NCBI RefSeq assembly: GCF_009796745.1
Contig: NZ_CP047024.1
Span: 3,348,001-3,412,000, forward strand
DNA: 64,000 nucleotides
Direction: 5' to 3'
Source of the DNA: Paraglaciecola sp. L1A13
GTDB lineage: Bacteria; Pseudomonadota; Gammaproteobacteria; Enterobacterales; Alteromonadaceae
The position numbers and the translations under genes are program-made. The notes beneath the pieces were generated by a model, which saw only the letters and a list, made by a program, of their open reading frames with translations, was not told where the DNA came from and did not search any database. Shown in pieces: positions 37,568-48,570 of this stretch (position 1 is the first letter of the stretch; the number at the start of each line of letters is the position of its first letter).

Positions 37568-39427
37568 GTGAAACCACTTAAACACACCTTACAACTTAGC
37601 TTAATTAGCATGGCGGTCGTTTGTAGCTTATCTGGCTGTGCTCTAGACGGAGACGATGGCGAGGCTGGCGCTACGGGTAATGCGGGCATTGATGGCACCA
37701 ATGGCCAAAGCTTTCCTCGAGCATTAAATATTGAAGTAGTGGGTCGTTTTGCTGCAGGTGGTATAGAAATTTTCGGTAAAAGTGCCGCCGAGATTGTGCA
37801 ATTTCATAAAACGTCAGACAGTGCATTTGCCATTAATTCGGCGCTGAATCAAATAGAAGTAATTGATCTAACAGGCCTTACAAAAGCGCCTGTTGCTAAT
37901 CCATTCTCTGATGCTAGCCTACAGTCCAGTACTTTTAACTTTGCTGATACCGTGACGGTAAAAAGTGTTGACGGATCAGAACAAATTATGACTTTAGGCG
38001 CAGCGAATTCCATTGCTATCCATAATGATCTGCTGGCAATAGCGGTTGAAGCCAGTGTAAAAACAAGCCACGGAGCAGTATTATTCTATCGCCTAGATGC
38101 AACCGGCCAAGGCAGTTTCATTAAAGCTGTCGGTGTAGGCGCATTGCCCGACATGGTCGCTTTTAGCCCAGATGGTTCTAATGTGCTGGTGGCCAATGAA
38201 GGTGAGCCAGATACCGAGTATGTCGTCGACCCCGAAGGCAGCGTATCTATGATTACGCTTACAGTTGGCGTACCGAATGATATCGCGCAAATCATCAATT
38301 TTACCTCTGATATGACATTTTCTAGCGACGCGCTTAATGAAGAGGATTTCGATAGTGACGAGAAGCGCATGGCATTGCTTAAAGCTGCGGGTGTTAAATT
38401 CGCTGGCCCTGCGGGTATGACGGTGGCACAAGCGTTAGAACCTGAATATATTACTTACGTTGCTGATGGCAAAACTGCTTATGTGTCGCTGCAAGAAAGT
38501 AACGCAATTGGTATTTTAAACTTGGAAGACTTGACCATTGAGGTCAAAGCGCTTGGCTTCAAAGACTGGAGCAAATACCAGTTAGATTTCACCAACAAAG
38601 ACGAAATTCCGAAATTTAGCAGTGTCGATGGCCTCTATGGCATGTATCAACCAGATACCATCGCTTCATATCAGTGGAATGACGCCACTTTTATATTATC
38701 CGCTAATGAGGGCGACTCTCGTGATTACGACGCTTATTCAGAAGAAATCCGGGTCGCCGATATTATTGATGAAGACGAATTAAACATGACCCTATCTCCT
38801 ACTCTTCAAGCTGCTTATAACTTAAGTGGTGGCAAGGATGGCTTAGGGCGCTTGAAAGTCACGACTGCATTAGGCGATGCAGATAATAATGGTGAATTTG
38901 AAGCCCTGTATGCCTACGGAGCGCGTTCGTTTTCAATCTGGGACCAGAACATTAACCTGGTTTATGACTCAGGCGATGATTTTGGCAAAATTTCAGCTGC
39001 TGTTTTAGGCAATAATTTCAACAGTGCCCACACCGAAAACAAAGGTGATAATCGCTCTGATGATAAAGGTGGCGAACCAGAAGCCATCGCGGTGGGTGAA
39101 ATCGAAGGCAGAATGTATGCCTTTATCGGTCAAGAGCGCTCTGGTGACTTATTTACCTACGATGTAACGGACCCGTTTAATGTGGCGTTTGTGGATCACT
39201 ATAACAATCGTGATTTCTCCACCAGCTTTGAGTTAGACGATGACTTAGACAACCCTTGTGATGAGGCCGAAGGGATGGATTGTAGCGAAGTCGCTCAGTC
39301 TGGTGATTTAGGTCCCGAGAGCATCAAGTTCGTTGCTGCGGACGATAGCCCCAACGGCAATGCACTGTTGATAGTCGGTAATGAGGTCAGTGGTACGGTG
39401 ACCATTTACCAAGTTACAGAAGAATAA
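37568..39427 (+). CDS. Choice-of-anchor I family lipoprotein
   Basis: The 619-aa protein has a signal with lipobox LSGC (Cys24), then a short collagen-like G-x-y run (28-47), then a beta-propeller-like body with FAINSALNQIEVIDL, FSPDGSNVLVANEGEPD and a YGARSFSIWD motif. These are typical of choice-of-anchor I proteins, often labelled alkaline-phosphatase-like. Enzyme activity is not proven. The start is a GTG at 37568 with AAGGA 8 nt upstream. A Pho-box-like sequence upstream suggests phosphate control. Confidence 0.88.
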   Translation: MKPLKHTLQLSLISMAVVCSLSGCALDGDDGEAGATGNAGIDGTNGQSFPRALNIEVVGRFAAGGIEIFGKSAAEIVQFHKTSDSAFAINSALNQIEVIDLTGLTKAPVANPFSDASLQSSTFNFADTVTVKSVDGSEQIMTLGAANSIAIHNDLLAIAVEASVKTSHGAVLFYRLDATGQGSFIKAVGVGALPDMVAFSPDGSNVLVANEGEPDTEYVVDPEGSVSMITLTVGVPNDIAQIINFTSDMTFSSDALNEEDFDSDEKRMALLKAAGVKFAGPAGMTVAQALEPEYITYVADGKTAYVSLQESNAIGILNLEDLTIEVKALGFKDWSKYQLDFTNKDEIPKFSSVDGLYGMYQPDTIASYQWNDATFILSANEGDSRDYDAYSEEIRVADIIDEDELNMTLSPTLQAAYNLSGGKDGLGRLKVTTALGDADNNGEFEALYAYGARSFSIWDQNINLVYDSGDDFGKISAAVLGNNFNSAHTENKGDNRSDDKGGEPEAIAVGEIEGRMYAFIGQERSGDLFTYDVTDPFNVAFVDHYNNRDFSTSFELDDDLDNPCDEAEGMDCSEVAQSGDLGPESIKFVAADDSPNGNALLIVGNEVSGTVTIYQVTEE

Positions 39428-39454
39428 TTCCAGAACTCAGCTAATGAATTATAC

Positions 39455-39492
39455 AAAACGCCTCTGAATTATTTTCTGTTGAGGCGTTTTTA
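39455..39492. terminator. Terminator between the anchor I gene and the BLUF gene
   Basis: AAAACGCCTC and GAGGCGTTTT form a 10-bp stem with a T tail on the plus strand. Confidence 0.85.
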
Positions 39493-39508
39493 TTTCTAAG
39501 GAGTATGC

Positions 39509-39913
39509 TCAACAAACTTGCTTCAGTAACATATGTATCCCCTGCTGATGCTCTCGTGCGAAAATATCTCGCTGTGCAAAATTGGTTAAGATAGTTGCGG
39601 CATCCCCTTTCTGCTGGGCTTCTAATAAAAGCGAAAAACCCATCGACCAATCACCAAATTCACGGACGCTCGTATCTTTAGTCGTAACGATACGAACATT
39701 AGTGTGACGCCAGTCTCGCTGAATTTTTTCAAATACGGCACACACATGCTCTTTCTCACCTTCGATAATTTGATAGAAATGTCCAGTCACTGCCACCAAC
39801 TTACCGCTAATTCCACTCGCTTCATTGCATTGGCGAGCGTTAGAAAGAATATTTTGCATATCTTGCTCATCCAATGTTTTTGCAAAATCACTAACATAAA
39901 TCAACTGGTACAT
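39509..39913 (-). CDS. BLUF-domain blue-light photosensor
   Basis: The 134-aa protein is a stand-alone BLUF domain that binds FAD and senses blue light. The photoactive Tyr6 (LIYVSD), Asn30 (near GISGKLV) and Gln48 (FYQIIEGE) are in place, with the WSMGF loop near 88-92 and two C-terminal helices. There is no output domain, so it must act through a partner, as in PixD-type proteins; none is obvious next to it. Confidence 0.92.
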   Translation of the reverse strand: MYQLIYVSDFAKTLDEQDMQNILSNARQCNEASGISGKLVAVTGHFYQIIEGEKEHVCAVFEKIQRDWRHTNVRIVTTKDTSVREFGDWSMGFSLLLEAQQKGDAATILTNFAQRDIFAREHQQGIHMLLKQVC

Positions 39914-40045
39914 ATCTTGTTTTTATCCTCGACTACATCACGGATGTGAATCAATTAAACTAAAGCAAACCTGCAAATTAGTATGCTATACGATAGTCTA
40001 ATGGAACGTTGCAAGAACAGCCAAATCACAATCACGTTGATAATA

Positions 40046-41329
40046 TTACTCGTCAGCTTCAGCCGCTGCGATACTTTTCTTAATCAAAGGAGAAATCGTT
40101 AGACCCTGAACGACAATCGAAAAAATGACCACAATATAAGTCACGATAACCATCAAATTGTGCAGGTTGTGTCCGTTAGCGAGTACCGTATCAGTAGGAA
40201 TAGAGGCCGCCATAGCAAGCGCTAAGCCCCCTCGCAAGCCACCCCACGTAAGAATACGGACCGAGTTCAAATCGTAGCGTCTAAATCGACGAAAAACCAA
40301 ATATGGCGCACCAACACTGATAAAGCGAGCAATGAGTACCGCAGGTATCATGCACAAACCGATGGCTATTTCTTCGAAAGTTAATGTCATACTAACAATT
40401 AGCATACCAATCAACAGAAACAGTAACGCATTGAGAAAACTGTCGGTTGCATGCCAAAAATTTTTCACGTAACGAATGCTGGATATACGCGACATAGACG
40501 CCGACTTTGAGCGAGTAACATTACCAATGAAAATACCACACATCACCATGGCCAGTGGACCAGAGATATGCATAAGGTTGGCTAATGCGTATCCCGCTGA
40601 GGGGATAGTTAAGGTGACGAGTAAACGAATATTGGCATCCGTACTATAAATAATGAGAAAATGCGCCACCACAGCCAACACCAAGCCAAATAAGATCCCC
40701 CCAATAGCCTCCACTAAAAATAATTCAGCAACGCTACCAAATGTTGGATCAACATTACTAAATGCCACGGCAAATAATGTTGAAAAGATGACTAAGCCCA
40801 CACCATCATTAAATAAAGACTCGCCTTCAACTTGAATAGAAATATTCTTAGGTGCATTCATCTGCTTGATGATAGCGAGAACCGCGATGGGATCCGTTGG
40901 ACTAATCAGAGCGCCAAATAATAGGCAATAAACGATAGGGACTTCCCAGCCGAACTCGGCTAGAATCCACTGGCTCAGGTAACCCACAATAATCGTCGAA
41001 ACCACCGTGGAAAACAGGACTAGAATGGTAATTTCCCAGCGTTGACGGCGTAATGCACGGAGGTCTATTTCCATTGCGCCAGCAAAGAGTAAGAAACCCA
41101 ACATGCCATTCAGTAAAAGCTGATTAAAATCTAAACCACCAACGACCTTAATCAGTGTTAATGCAGATTCATCCCCCAGTAATTTTACAGCTAAGATCAA
41201 CAACAAGGAAATCACTACTGAGCCTGTAGTGATGGCAATAGTAGTCTGCAATTTAAGTACGAATTGATTAGTAAATGCGATAAGGACAGCTAATGCCCCT
41301 AAGAAACAAATAAGATACCAAGCATCCAT
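40046..41329 (-). CDS. CPA1-type cation:proton antiporter
   Basis: This 427-aa membrane protein has about 12 helices. The CPA1 core shows GALISPTDPIAVLAIIK (138-154), GESLFNDGVGLVIF (168-181, with the ND pair) and TWGGLRGGLALAMA near 363, as in NhaP-type Na+(K+)/H+ antiporters. Ion specificity is not evident. Confidence 0.92.
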   Translation of the reverse strand: MDAWYLICFLGALAVLIAFTNQFVLKLQTTIAITTGSVVISLLLILAVKLLGDESALTLIKVVGGLDFNQLLLNGMLGFLLFAGAMEIDLRALRRQRWEITILVLFSTVVSTIIVGYLSQWILAEFGWEVPIVYCLLFGALISPTDPIAVLAIIKQMNAPKNISIQVEGESLFNDGVGLVIFSTLFAVAFSNVDPTFGSVAELFLVEAIGGILFGLVLAVVAHFLIIYSTDANIRLLVTLTIPSAGYALANLMHISGPLAMVMCGIFIGNVTRSKSASMSRISSIRYVKNFWHATDSFLNALLFLLIGMLIVSMTLTFEEIAIGLCMIPAVLIARFISVGAPYLVFRRFRRYDLNSVRILTWGGLRGGLALAMAASIPTDTVLANGHNLHNLMVIVTYIVVIFSIVVQGLTISPLIKKSIAAAEADE

Positions 41330-41854
41330 GGACGTTCCTATTAGTGAATTTTGCTAGTGTGAGAGTGGTGTTGAGTGTCAAAACTCGATGGCGGCTATCT
41401 TAACCTAAAGTCTATAAATGATCGTAAATTCGCCTGTTAATTCCTCTGCATAAAGTGTTATCGAATGTAACTCTCATCATCATTTGTTAATGGTGCCACA
41501 AGAAAAAGTCTGACGGGTTAATTGGTAGCAGTTTTATGATTATCATTTTAATATAGACGATAAAAGCAAGAAGATAATCTAGGCCCTAACTGACCTAACG
41601 CCGTATCTCAGAGCAACTGGTATGCGGCCTATTTATTTTGACCGATGCAATTTTAACGGTGAGTCGACAAACTACCTGTTGCTTTGAGCTTTAAGAAATC
41701 ATTGTTCTTGGGAAAGAAGACAGCCCCTGACTTTAAAAATGTTAAAAAAGCCTGATTTACTCCTTAAATAACATTGAAGTTTAAATAGCCTAATATTAAA
41801 AGCGAAGTAATGACCTTGTTTAGATACGTATGTGATATGACTTCTTCCTCTTCA
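41330..41854. other. Gene-free region between antiporter and lipoprotein genes
   Basis: 525 bp with no coding signal. A weak Fur-like sequence (ATGATTATCATT near 41535) occurs but no gene starts downstream of it on the plus strand. I see nothing else. Confidence 0.35.
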
Positions 41855-42391
41855 CTATTTAGCTAAGAGAGCCAGATGAGATCCTTCCATTTCTTGCAAC
41901 GCTTCTTTTTCTTTAACGGCGACTAGAAAGGGTTTGGGTGGATTCACCACATCAATATCTACCTCCAATCTAAAATAATAGATGTTTCCTGGGGATACTT
42001 GAAAAGAGTGGAGTTCTTCCAATTTGATAGTAGAATTTATTTTTTGCGCTTTAACAGCTTGGATAGTATCCATAAACGCTGAAAAAGTGGATATAGGTAA
42101 GTAATGAGGAGATATTCTTAGATCAGACTTTAACGTAACAGTTTTGGGTTCTGAATCGTAAACTAGATATGTATTAGTTGATAAAATTGCTAATGCATTC
42201 ATGTCCTCAGTAATTAACCAAGAATAACCACTACCATAAAAAGTATCATCCTTATAAATAATTATACGCGCTTTGTCAGCCTCGGTAACAGCTTCATTGG
42301 CGTTAAATGCCTGTCCTCTCGGTTTAGAGGCGCAACCGAAAAGAAATGTGGAAAACAATAAACTAATACATATCATTTGATTAAACGTCAT
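41855..42391 (-). CDS. Lipoprotein, DUF2846-like
   Basis: The 178-aa product has a lipobox LFGC (Cys20) and a body with ADKARIIIYKDDTFYGSGYSWLI and SPGNIYYFRLEVD, resembling DUF2846-type envelope lipoproteins. No function is known. It is flanked on both sides by about 500 bp without genes. Confidence 0.65.
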   Translation of the reverse strand: MTFNQMICISLLFSTFLFGCASKPRGQAFNANEAVTEADKARIIIYKDDTFYGSGYSWLITEDMNALAILSTNTYLVYDSEPKTVTLKSDLRISPHYLPISTFSAFMDTIQAVKAQKINSTIKLEELHSFQVSPGNIYYFRLEVDIDVVNPPKPFLVAVKEKEALQEMEGSHLALLAK

Positions 42392-42840
42392 TTTAAATCC
42401 CTCTACATTTAAGTAAGTGGTTACTACAGAATTCAGTGCCTTTTGTTTTCCAATACAGCTTTAGAAATAAAAAACTGCCCTTATAGGGTAAGTTAACCTA
42501 CCAGTCAATTCAATGAGTTCGCACTAATTTTGAGTGATGCCATCGATGATAAGAGCGTGTTGATTTTGTGTAGACGTTAAAAAGTTAGCTCTGTGTTGAT
42601 TCAAATACAATGCTCATCTTCACAAGCAAACCATTAAAATTGCTATCAAATGAGTTTAAAGATGCTATTGCATAAACGTTGCTTAGGGGAATTAGATTAG
42701 CATTCCTATATAGAGCCGAAGCACTTCACATCATATTTCACTTTCATCTAACGCCATTTTCGACAACAAAGACTTGGGCAACTATTTAATAATGGGAGAA
42801 AATACTGGGTTTATACCAACTTAACTTGCTATTTCTGTTC
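42392..42840. other. Gene-free region upstream of metT
   Basis: About 450 bp without a recognisable gene; the metT promoter (possible TTGCTA-N16-TAGTAT at 42827-42854) lies at its right end. Confidence 0.35.
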
Positions 42841-42872
42841 AGACGTTTAGTATTTTGGACGTCTAAACGTCC
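42841..42872 (+). promoter_or_regulatory. MetJ operator (tandem met boxes)
   Basis: Four consecutive 8-bp units resemble the MetJ met box AGACGTCT: AGACGTTT (42841, 7 of 8), a weak unit at 42849, GGACGTCT (42857, 7 of 8) and AAACGTCC (42865, 6 of 8). They end 11 bp before the start codon of a NhaC-family transporter and overlap its probable promoter. Confidence 0.75.
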
Positions 42873-42883
42873 ATGGTAAATTT

Positions 42884-44224
42884 ATGCAAGCACCGATACC
42901 TTCGTCGAGCTCATCTTCGACATCAGCAAAACTGGCACTTCTGCCATTATTGACCTTTTTGATTCTGTTTTTAGGTGTCGGCTTTTATTATCAAGCACAA
43001 GGAATTGAATACGCGTTTTATCAGTTGCCCTCCCCTTCGGCCTTGCTACCAGCTGTTATTTTAGCGGTTTTACTGTCTCGAGAGTCGCTGACCGCAACCA
43101 TTGCCCGTTATATAGAAGGCGCTGGGCATAGCAATATCATTACTATGTGTTTTATTTACCTACTTGCTGGCGCCTTTTCTGCCGTAGCAAAAGCCACAGG
43201 CGGTGTGGATGCAACGGTTAACCTAGGTCTGAGCATTATTCCCGCACAGTTTATATTGCCGGGGTTATTCTTAATAGCAGGTTTTATTGCTACGGCAATG
43301 GGTACATCAATGGGCACACTTGCTGCGCTTGGTCCTGTAGGGTTAGGTGTGGCTCAGGCTACTGGTATTGAGCCGGCATTAGTGGCTGGAGTATTAGTCA
43401 GCGGTGCTATATTTGGTGATAATCTGTCTATTATCTCTGATACCACGATTGCCGCAACCCGAACTCAGGGATGTGAAATGCGCGATAAATTTAAAGCCAA
43501 CTTACACTTAGCTTTACCAGCCGCGTTTATCGTCATAGTGTTACTCGTTGTGTTAGGAGAATCCGGTGAAGTCACAGCGCCTCAGGGTACGAATTGGCTA
43601 CTGGCTCTTCCTTACCTGCTGATTTTAGTATTGGCTGTGGCTGGTTTAAATGTATTTGCAGTGTTGGTCATAGGCATATTATCCAGTGCCATCATAGGTA
43701 TCAGTGTGTCTGACTATCAAGTCATTACTGTGGGACAGGACATCTATACCGGCTTTGGTCAAATGCAGGAAATTATGATTTTATCTCTAATGCTCGGAGG
43801 CTTATCCGAGCTAATGCGCCAACAAGGCGGGATCGACTTTTTGCTATCGACTATCAGTAAGGTCATTCGGGCGCTAGCATTGCCCCTCAAAATAGGTAAT
43901 TCATTAGGTATCGCCGTACTTATCAGTGCGTTAAACATTTGTATCGCCAATAACACTGTATCTATCATAGTGGCCGGAAGCACCGCCAAAGCCCTTGCGG
44001 AACAAGGCGGAATAGAGCCTAAGCGTAGCGCAAGTTTATTAGATATTTTTGCCTGTGTAATACAAGGCTTGATACCTTATGGCGGTCAGTTATTGATTAT
44101 AGGCGCGACGTTTTCATTGTCGCCAGTAGAAGTTATCCCCTACTCTTTCTACTGTTTTATCTTAGCCGCTGTGACCATACTCAATCTGATTTGGAATGCA
44201 AAGCAAACCCCCGTTAAACACTGA
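42884..44224 (+). CDS. metT: NhaC-family transporter, probable methionine transporter MetT
   Basis: The 446-aa protein has about 11 helices and NhaC-family sequence (GDNLSIISDTTIAATRTQG around 184-202; NNTVSIIVAGSTAKALAEQGG near 364-384). NhaC proteins were named as Na+/H+ antiporters, but a branch in Vibrio and Shewanella relatives is the MetJ-regulated methionine transporter MetT. The met boxes directly upstream strongly favour that role here. A short Ser-rich cytoplasmic N-terminus (PIPSSSSSSTS) precedes helix 1. Confidence 0.8.
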   Translation: MQAPIPSSSSSSTSAKLALLPLLTFLILFLGVGFYYQAQGIEYAFYQLPSPSALLPAVILAVLLSRESLTATIARYIEGAGHSNIITMCFIYLLAGAFSAVAKATGGVDATVNLGLSIIPAQFILPGLFLIAGFIATAMGTSMGTLAALGPVGLGVAQATGIEPALVAGVLVSGAIFGDNLSIISDTTIAATRTQGCEMRDKFKANLHLALPAAFIVIVLLVVLGESGEVTAPQGTNWLLALPYLLILVLAVAGLNVFAVLVIGILSSAIIGISVSDYQVITVGQDIYTGFGQMQEIMILSLMLGGLSELMRQQGGIDFLLSTISKVIRALALPLKIGNSLGIAVLISALNICIANNTVSIIVAGSTAKALAEQGGIEPKRSASLLDIFACVIQGLIPYGGQLLIIGATFSLSPVEVIPYSFYCFILAAVTILNLIWNAKQTPVKH

Positions 44225-44373
44225 ACGTTATCGGGTAGTTATATGACTATCAGGCCGATAAGCTGACAAACGAATACATCGCATCTATCGCTGAGTAATC
44301 GACCTTATTTGCAGTGCGCTTTCCTAGGCCATCATACAGTTTATCAGGATGTGATTAGAGGTATAAGATAAGG

Positions 44374-45345
44374 TTATGGCAGTTCGTAGCCTTTTGCACT
44401 TTCATACAATGCGTACCAATGCTCACGATTTAACGTGATGCCCATAGCCTGACATGCCCCCGCGATGCGGCTACAATCCGTGGTACCAATTACAGGTTGA
44501 ATATTGTCAGGATGGCGCCTTAACCAGGCGAGTACGATAGCTTCAGCACTTACATCGTACTCATTAGCAAGCTTAGCGACCAACACACTTGTACGTTTTA
44601 CTGCATCAGTTTTATCCATTACGTCCCGTCCAGAAAAAAGACCTTGGGCTAGACTGCCCCAGCTTTGCAGCTGCATACGTTCACGGCGGCAATAGGCTAA
44701 GGTTCCAGCATTGAAGTTAATATCACGCCCGTCACAATTACCAGCGTAGACCCCTTCATCAACCCAGTCTTGCTTAAGTAAACTCGCTTCAATTTGGTTA
44801 GCCACCAGCGGCATATCGAGGGCTTGTTGCAATAAGGCAATTTGATGATGATGCATGTTAGATACACCGAAGTAATGCACCATGCCTGCACTGCGTAATT
44901 CTTCAAATACCTCGGCAATTTCCTCTGGTTGCATAAGCGGATCCGGGCGATGCAGCATCAGAACGTCAAGATAATCCGTCTTTAAACGGCGCAAGCTTCC
45001 TTCTACAGAGCGGCGGATCCAATCGGCTGATAAGTCGTATCGTTTTGGCCCATGAGAATCGGCGAACCGAATGCCACATTTTGTTTGAATATAGATGCGC
45101 TTACGCAATTCTGGGCACTGTGCAAGCACTTCACCGAATACTTGTTCGGCTTTACCTAAGGTATAGATATCAGCGTGATCGAAAAAATTAATACCTGCTT
45201 CCAAAGCAGTGTTCACACATTCATTGGCTTGGTCAATTTGTGCACCGGAAATGGGTTTATCATCCCAACCGCCCCCTAACCCCATGCATCCATAAGCGAG
45301 TGCGCTCACACTGGGTAAGTAGTTAGCTAAAGGTAACTGCGACAT
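44374..45345 (-). CDS. Aldo/keto reductase
   Basis: This 323-aa NADPH-dependent oxidoreductase has the AKR tetrad Asp56, Tyr61 (DHADIYTLG), Lys89 (QTKCG) and His132 (MLHRPDPL), in the style of E. coli YdhF. The substrate is unknown. It is divergent from a LysR gene that may control it. Confidence 0.92.
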   Translation of the reverse strand: MSQLPLANYLPSVSALAYGCMGLGGGWDDKPISGAQIDQANECVNTALEAGINFFDHADIYTLGKAEQVFGEVLAQCPELRKRIYIQTKCGIRFADSHGPKRYDLSADWIRRSVEGSLRRLKTDYLDVLMLHRPDPLMQPEEIAEVFEELRSAGMVHYFGVSNMHHHQIALLQQALDMPLVANQIEASLLKQDWVDEGVYAGNCDGRDINFNAGTLAYCRRERMQLQSWGSLAQGLFSGRDVMDKTDAVKRTSVLVAKLANEYDVSAEAIVLAWLRRHPDNIQPVIGTTDCSRIAGACQAMGITLNREHWYALYESAKGYELP

Positions 45346-45382
45346 GTGTCGTCCTTAAAAAAATACTCCGTTCATTTGCACC

Positions 45383-45470
45383 TAGTGTAGCGGGTTAAAT
45401 GCAAAGCAATAGTGCGAGTTACTGAAAACATTGTTTGATATAACGAACAATACGGCGCTACACTATTGCG
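45383..45470. promoter_or_regulatory. Nested inverted repeats between aldo/keto reductase and LysR genes
   Basis: TAGTGTAGCG (45383-45392) and GCAATAGTG (45406-45414) are both complementary to parts of CGCTACACTATTGCG (45456-45470). Between them lies ATTGTT-N10-AACAAT (45430-45451), the T-N(11)-A style of LysR sites. Together they suggest operators for the divergent pair. Confidence 0.45.
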
Positions 45471-45496
45471 CTAATTCGTCACTCAAGGTTGCAACC

Positions 45497-46399
45497 ATGA
45501 GTCGTGAGCATAAAAAGTTTGAACGTCTAATTTTATTTAGCGAAGTCGCCAAACAATTAAGTTTTACCCGGGCGGCGCAAGTGTTGGCCATCTCTAGAGG
45601 TTATTTGTCTGAACAGATCCGCAAACTCGAGCAAGATTTGGGCAAGCACTTGTTTATTCGCTCCACCCGCAGCGTATCTTTGACCGAAGAAGGCACCCAG
45701 CTACTCGTTGGCATGAATCAAATAAAAAGCGCGTTGTTAGAGCTCGAACGAGAGGTCCGTCATGATAATGATATACTCGAAGGCATTTTACGGTTAACCG
45801 CACCGAGTCAATTTGCACAACGGTACGTGCTAGATTTGTGCAGTGATTTCCAAAAAGTGTATCCGAGTATCACGTTTAGCGTAGATTGCAGCTATACCCC
45901 CTATGACTTAGCAAAAAATGATTTTGATTTAGCCTTTAGAGCAACCCAGTCACCCCCACAAAATATGGTCGCCAAAAAGTTGTTTGACTACCGACACGTG
46001 TGCTGTGCAAGCCCAGAGTATCTTACTGAAAAAGGCACTCCAAAGCAGTTTTCGGAGCTTTCTAAATATAGCTGTTTAAGCCGCACGTTAACGGCCGTAT
46101 GGACAATGTCAGAACAGAAGGTCGAAGTGAATGGCCCGATAGCAGTTAACGATAACCTGATGTTGAAAAATCATGCGCTACATGGAAAAGGGATAATTTT
46201 GGTACCTGAGTATTTAGTCGATAAAGAAATAGCAGCAGGTCAGCTAACCTCCCTCTTTGCCGGCGAAATACAGCCTGATTTCACCATTTATTTAATTCAC
46301 CCTCAGTTAATTCACCAATCAGCTCGATTAAAGGCCTTTATCGGATTTACTCAACAGTATTTTAAAAATAACGCATTAGAAGATACCGAGTCTCGATAA
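45497..46399 (+). CDS. LysR family transcriptional regulator
   Basis: The winged helix-turn-helix (FSEVAKQLSFTRAAQVLAISRGYLSEQIRKLEQDLG, about 14-49) and a type 2 periplasmic-binding-like effector domain identify a LysR protein. I use the ATG at 45497 (300 aa); the open frame extends up to an ATG at 45431, but that would run through the operator-like repeats. It likely regulates the divergent aldo/keto reductase. Confidence 0.9.
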   Translation: MSREHKKFERLILFSEVAKQLSFTRAAQVLAISRGYLSEQIRKLEQDLGKHLFIRSTRSVSLTEEGTQLLVGMNQIKSALLELEREVRHDNDILEGILRLTAPSQFAQRYVLDLCSDFQKVYPSITFSVDCSYTPYDLAKNDFDLAFRATQSPPQNMVAKKLFDYRHVCCASPEYLTEKGTPKQFSELSKYSCLSRTLTAVWTMSEQKVEVNGPIAVNDNLMLKNHALHGKGIILVPEYLVDKEIAAGQLTSLFAGEIQPDFTIYLIHPQLIHQSARLKAFIGFTQQYFKNNALEDTESR

Positions 46400-46416
46400 T
46401 TTTTTTCGCCCTTAAC

Positions 46417-46454
46417 AAAGCCCCCCACTACTGTAAACAGCAATGGGGTGCTTT
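46417..46454. terminator. Probable terminator between LysR and fadH genes
   Basis: AAAGCCCCCCA and TGGGGTGCTTT form an 11-bp stem with one mismatch at the convergent junction. The T tails are short. Confidence 0.5.
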
Positions 46455-46476
46455 CATTATGTACTCTATTTTTGTA

Positions 46477-48570
<2,094 letters not shown>

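Noticed and set aside
38086..38431. Two long minus-strand frames inside the choice-of-anchor I gene
   Set aside because: They are shadows of a long, clearly coding gene and have no recognisable domains or start signals.
41530..41550. Fur box in the gene-free region at 41.5 kb
   Set aside because: Only about 10 of 14 positions fit and no gene starts downstream in either direction at a suitable distance.
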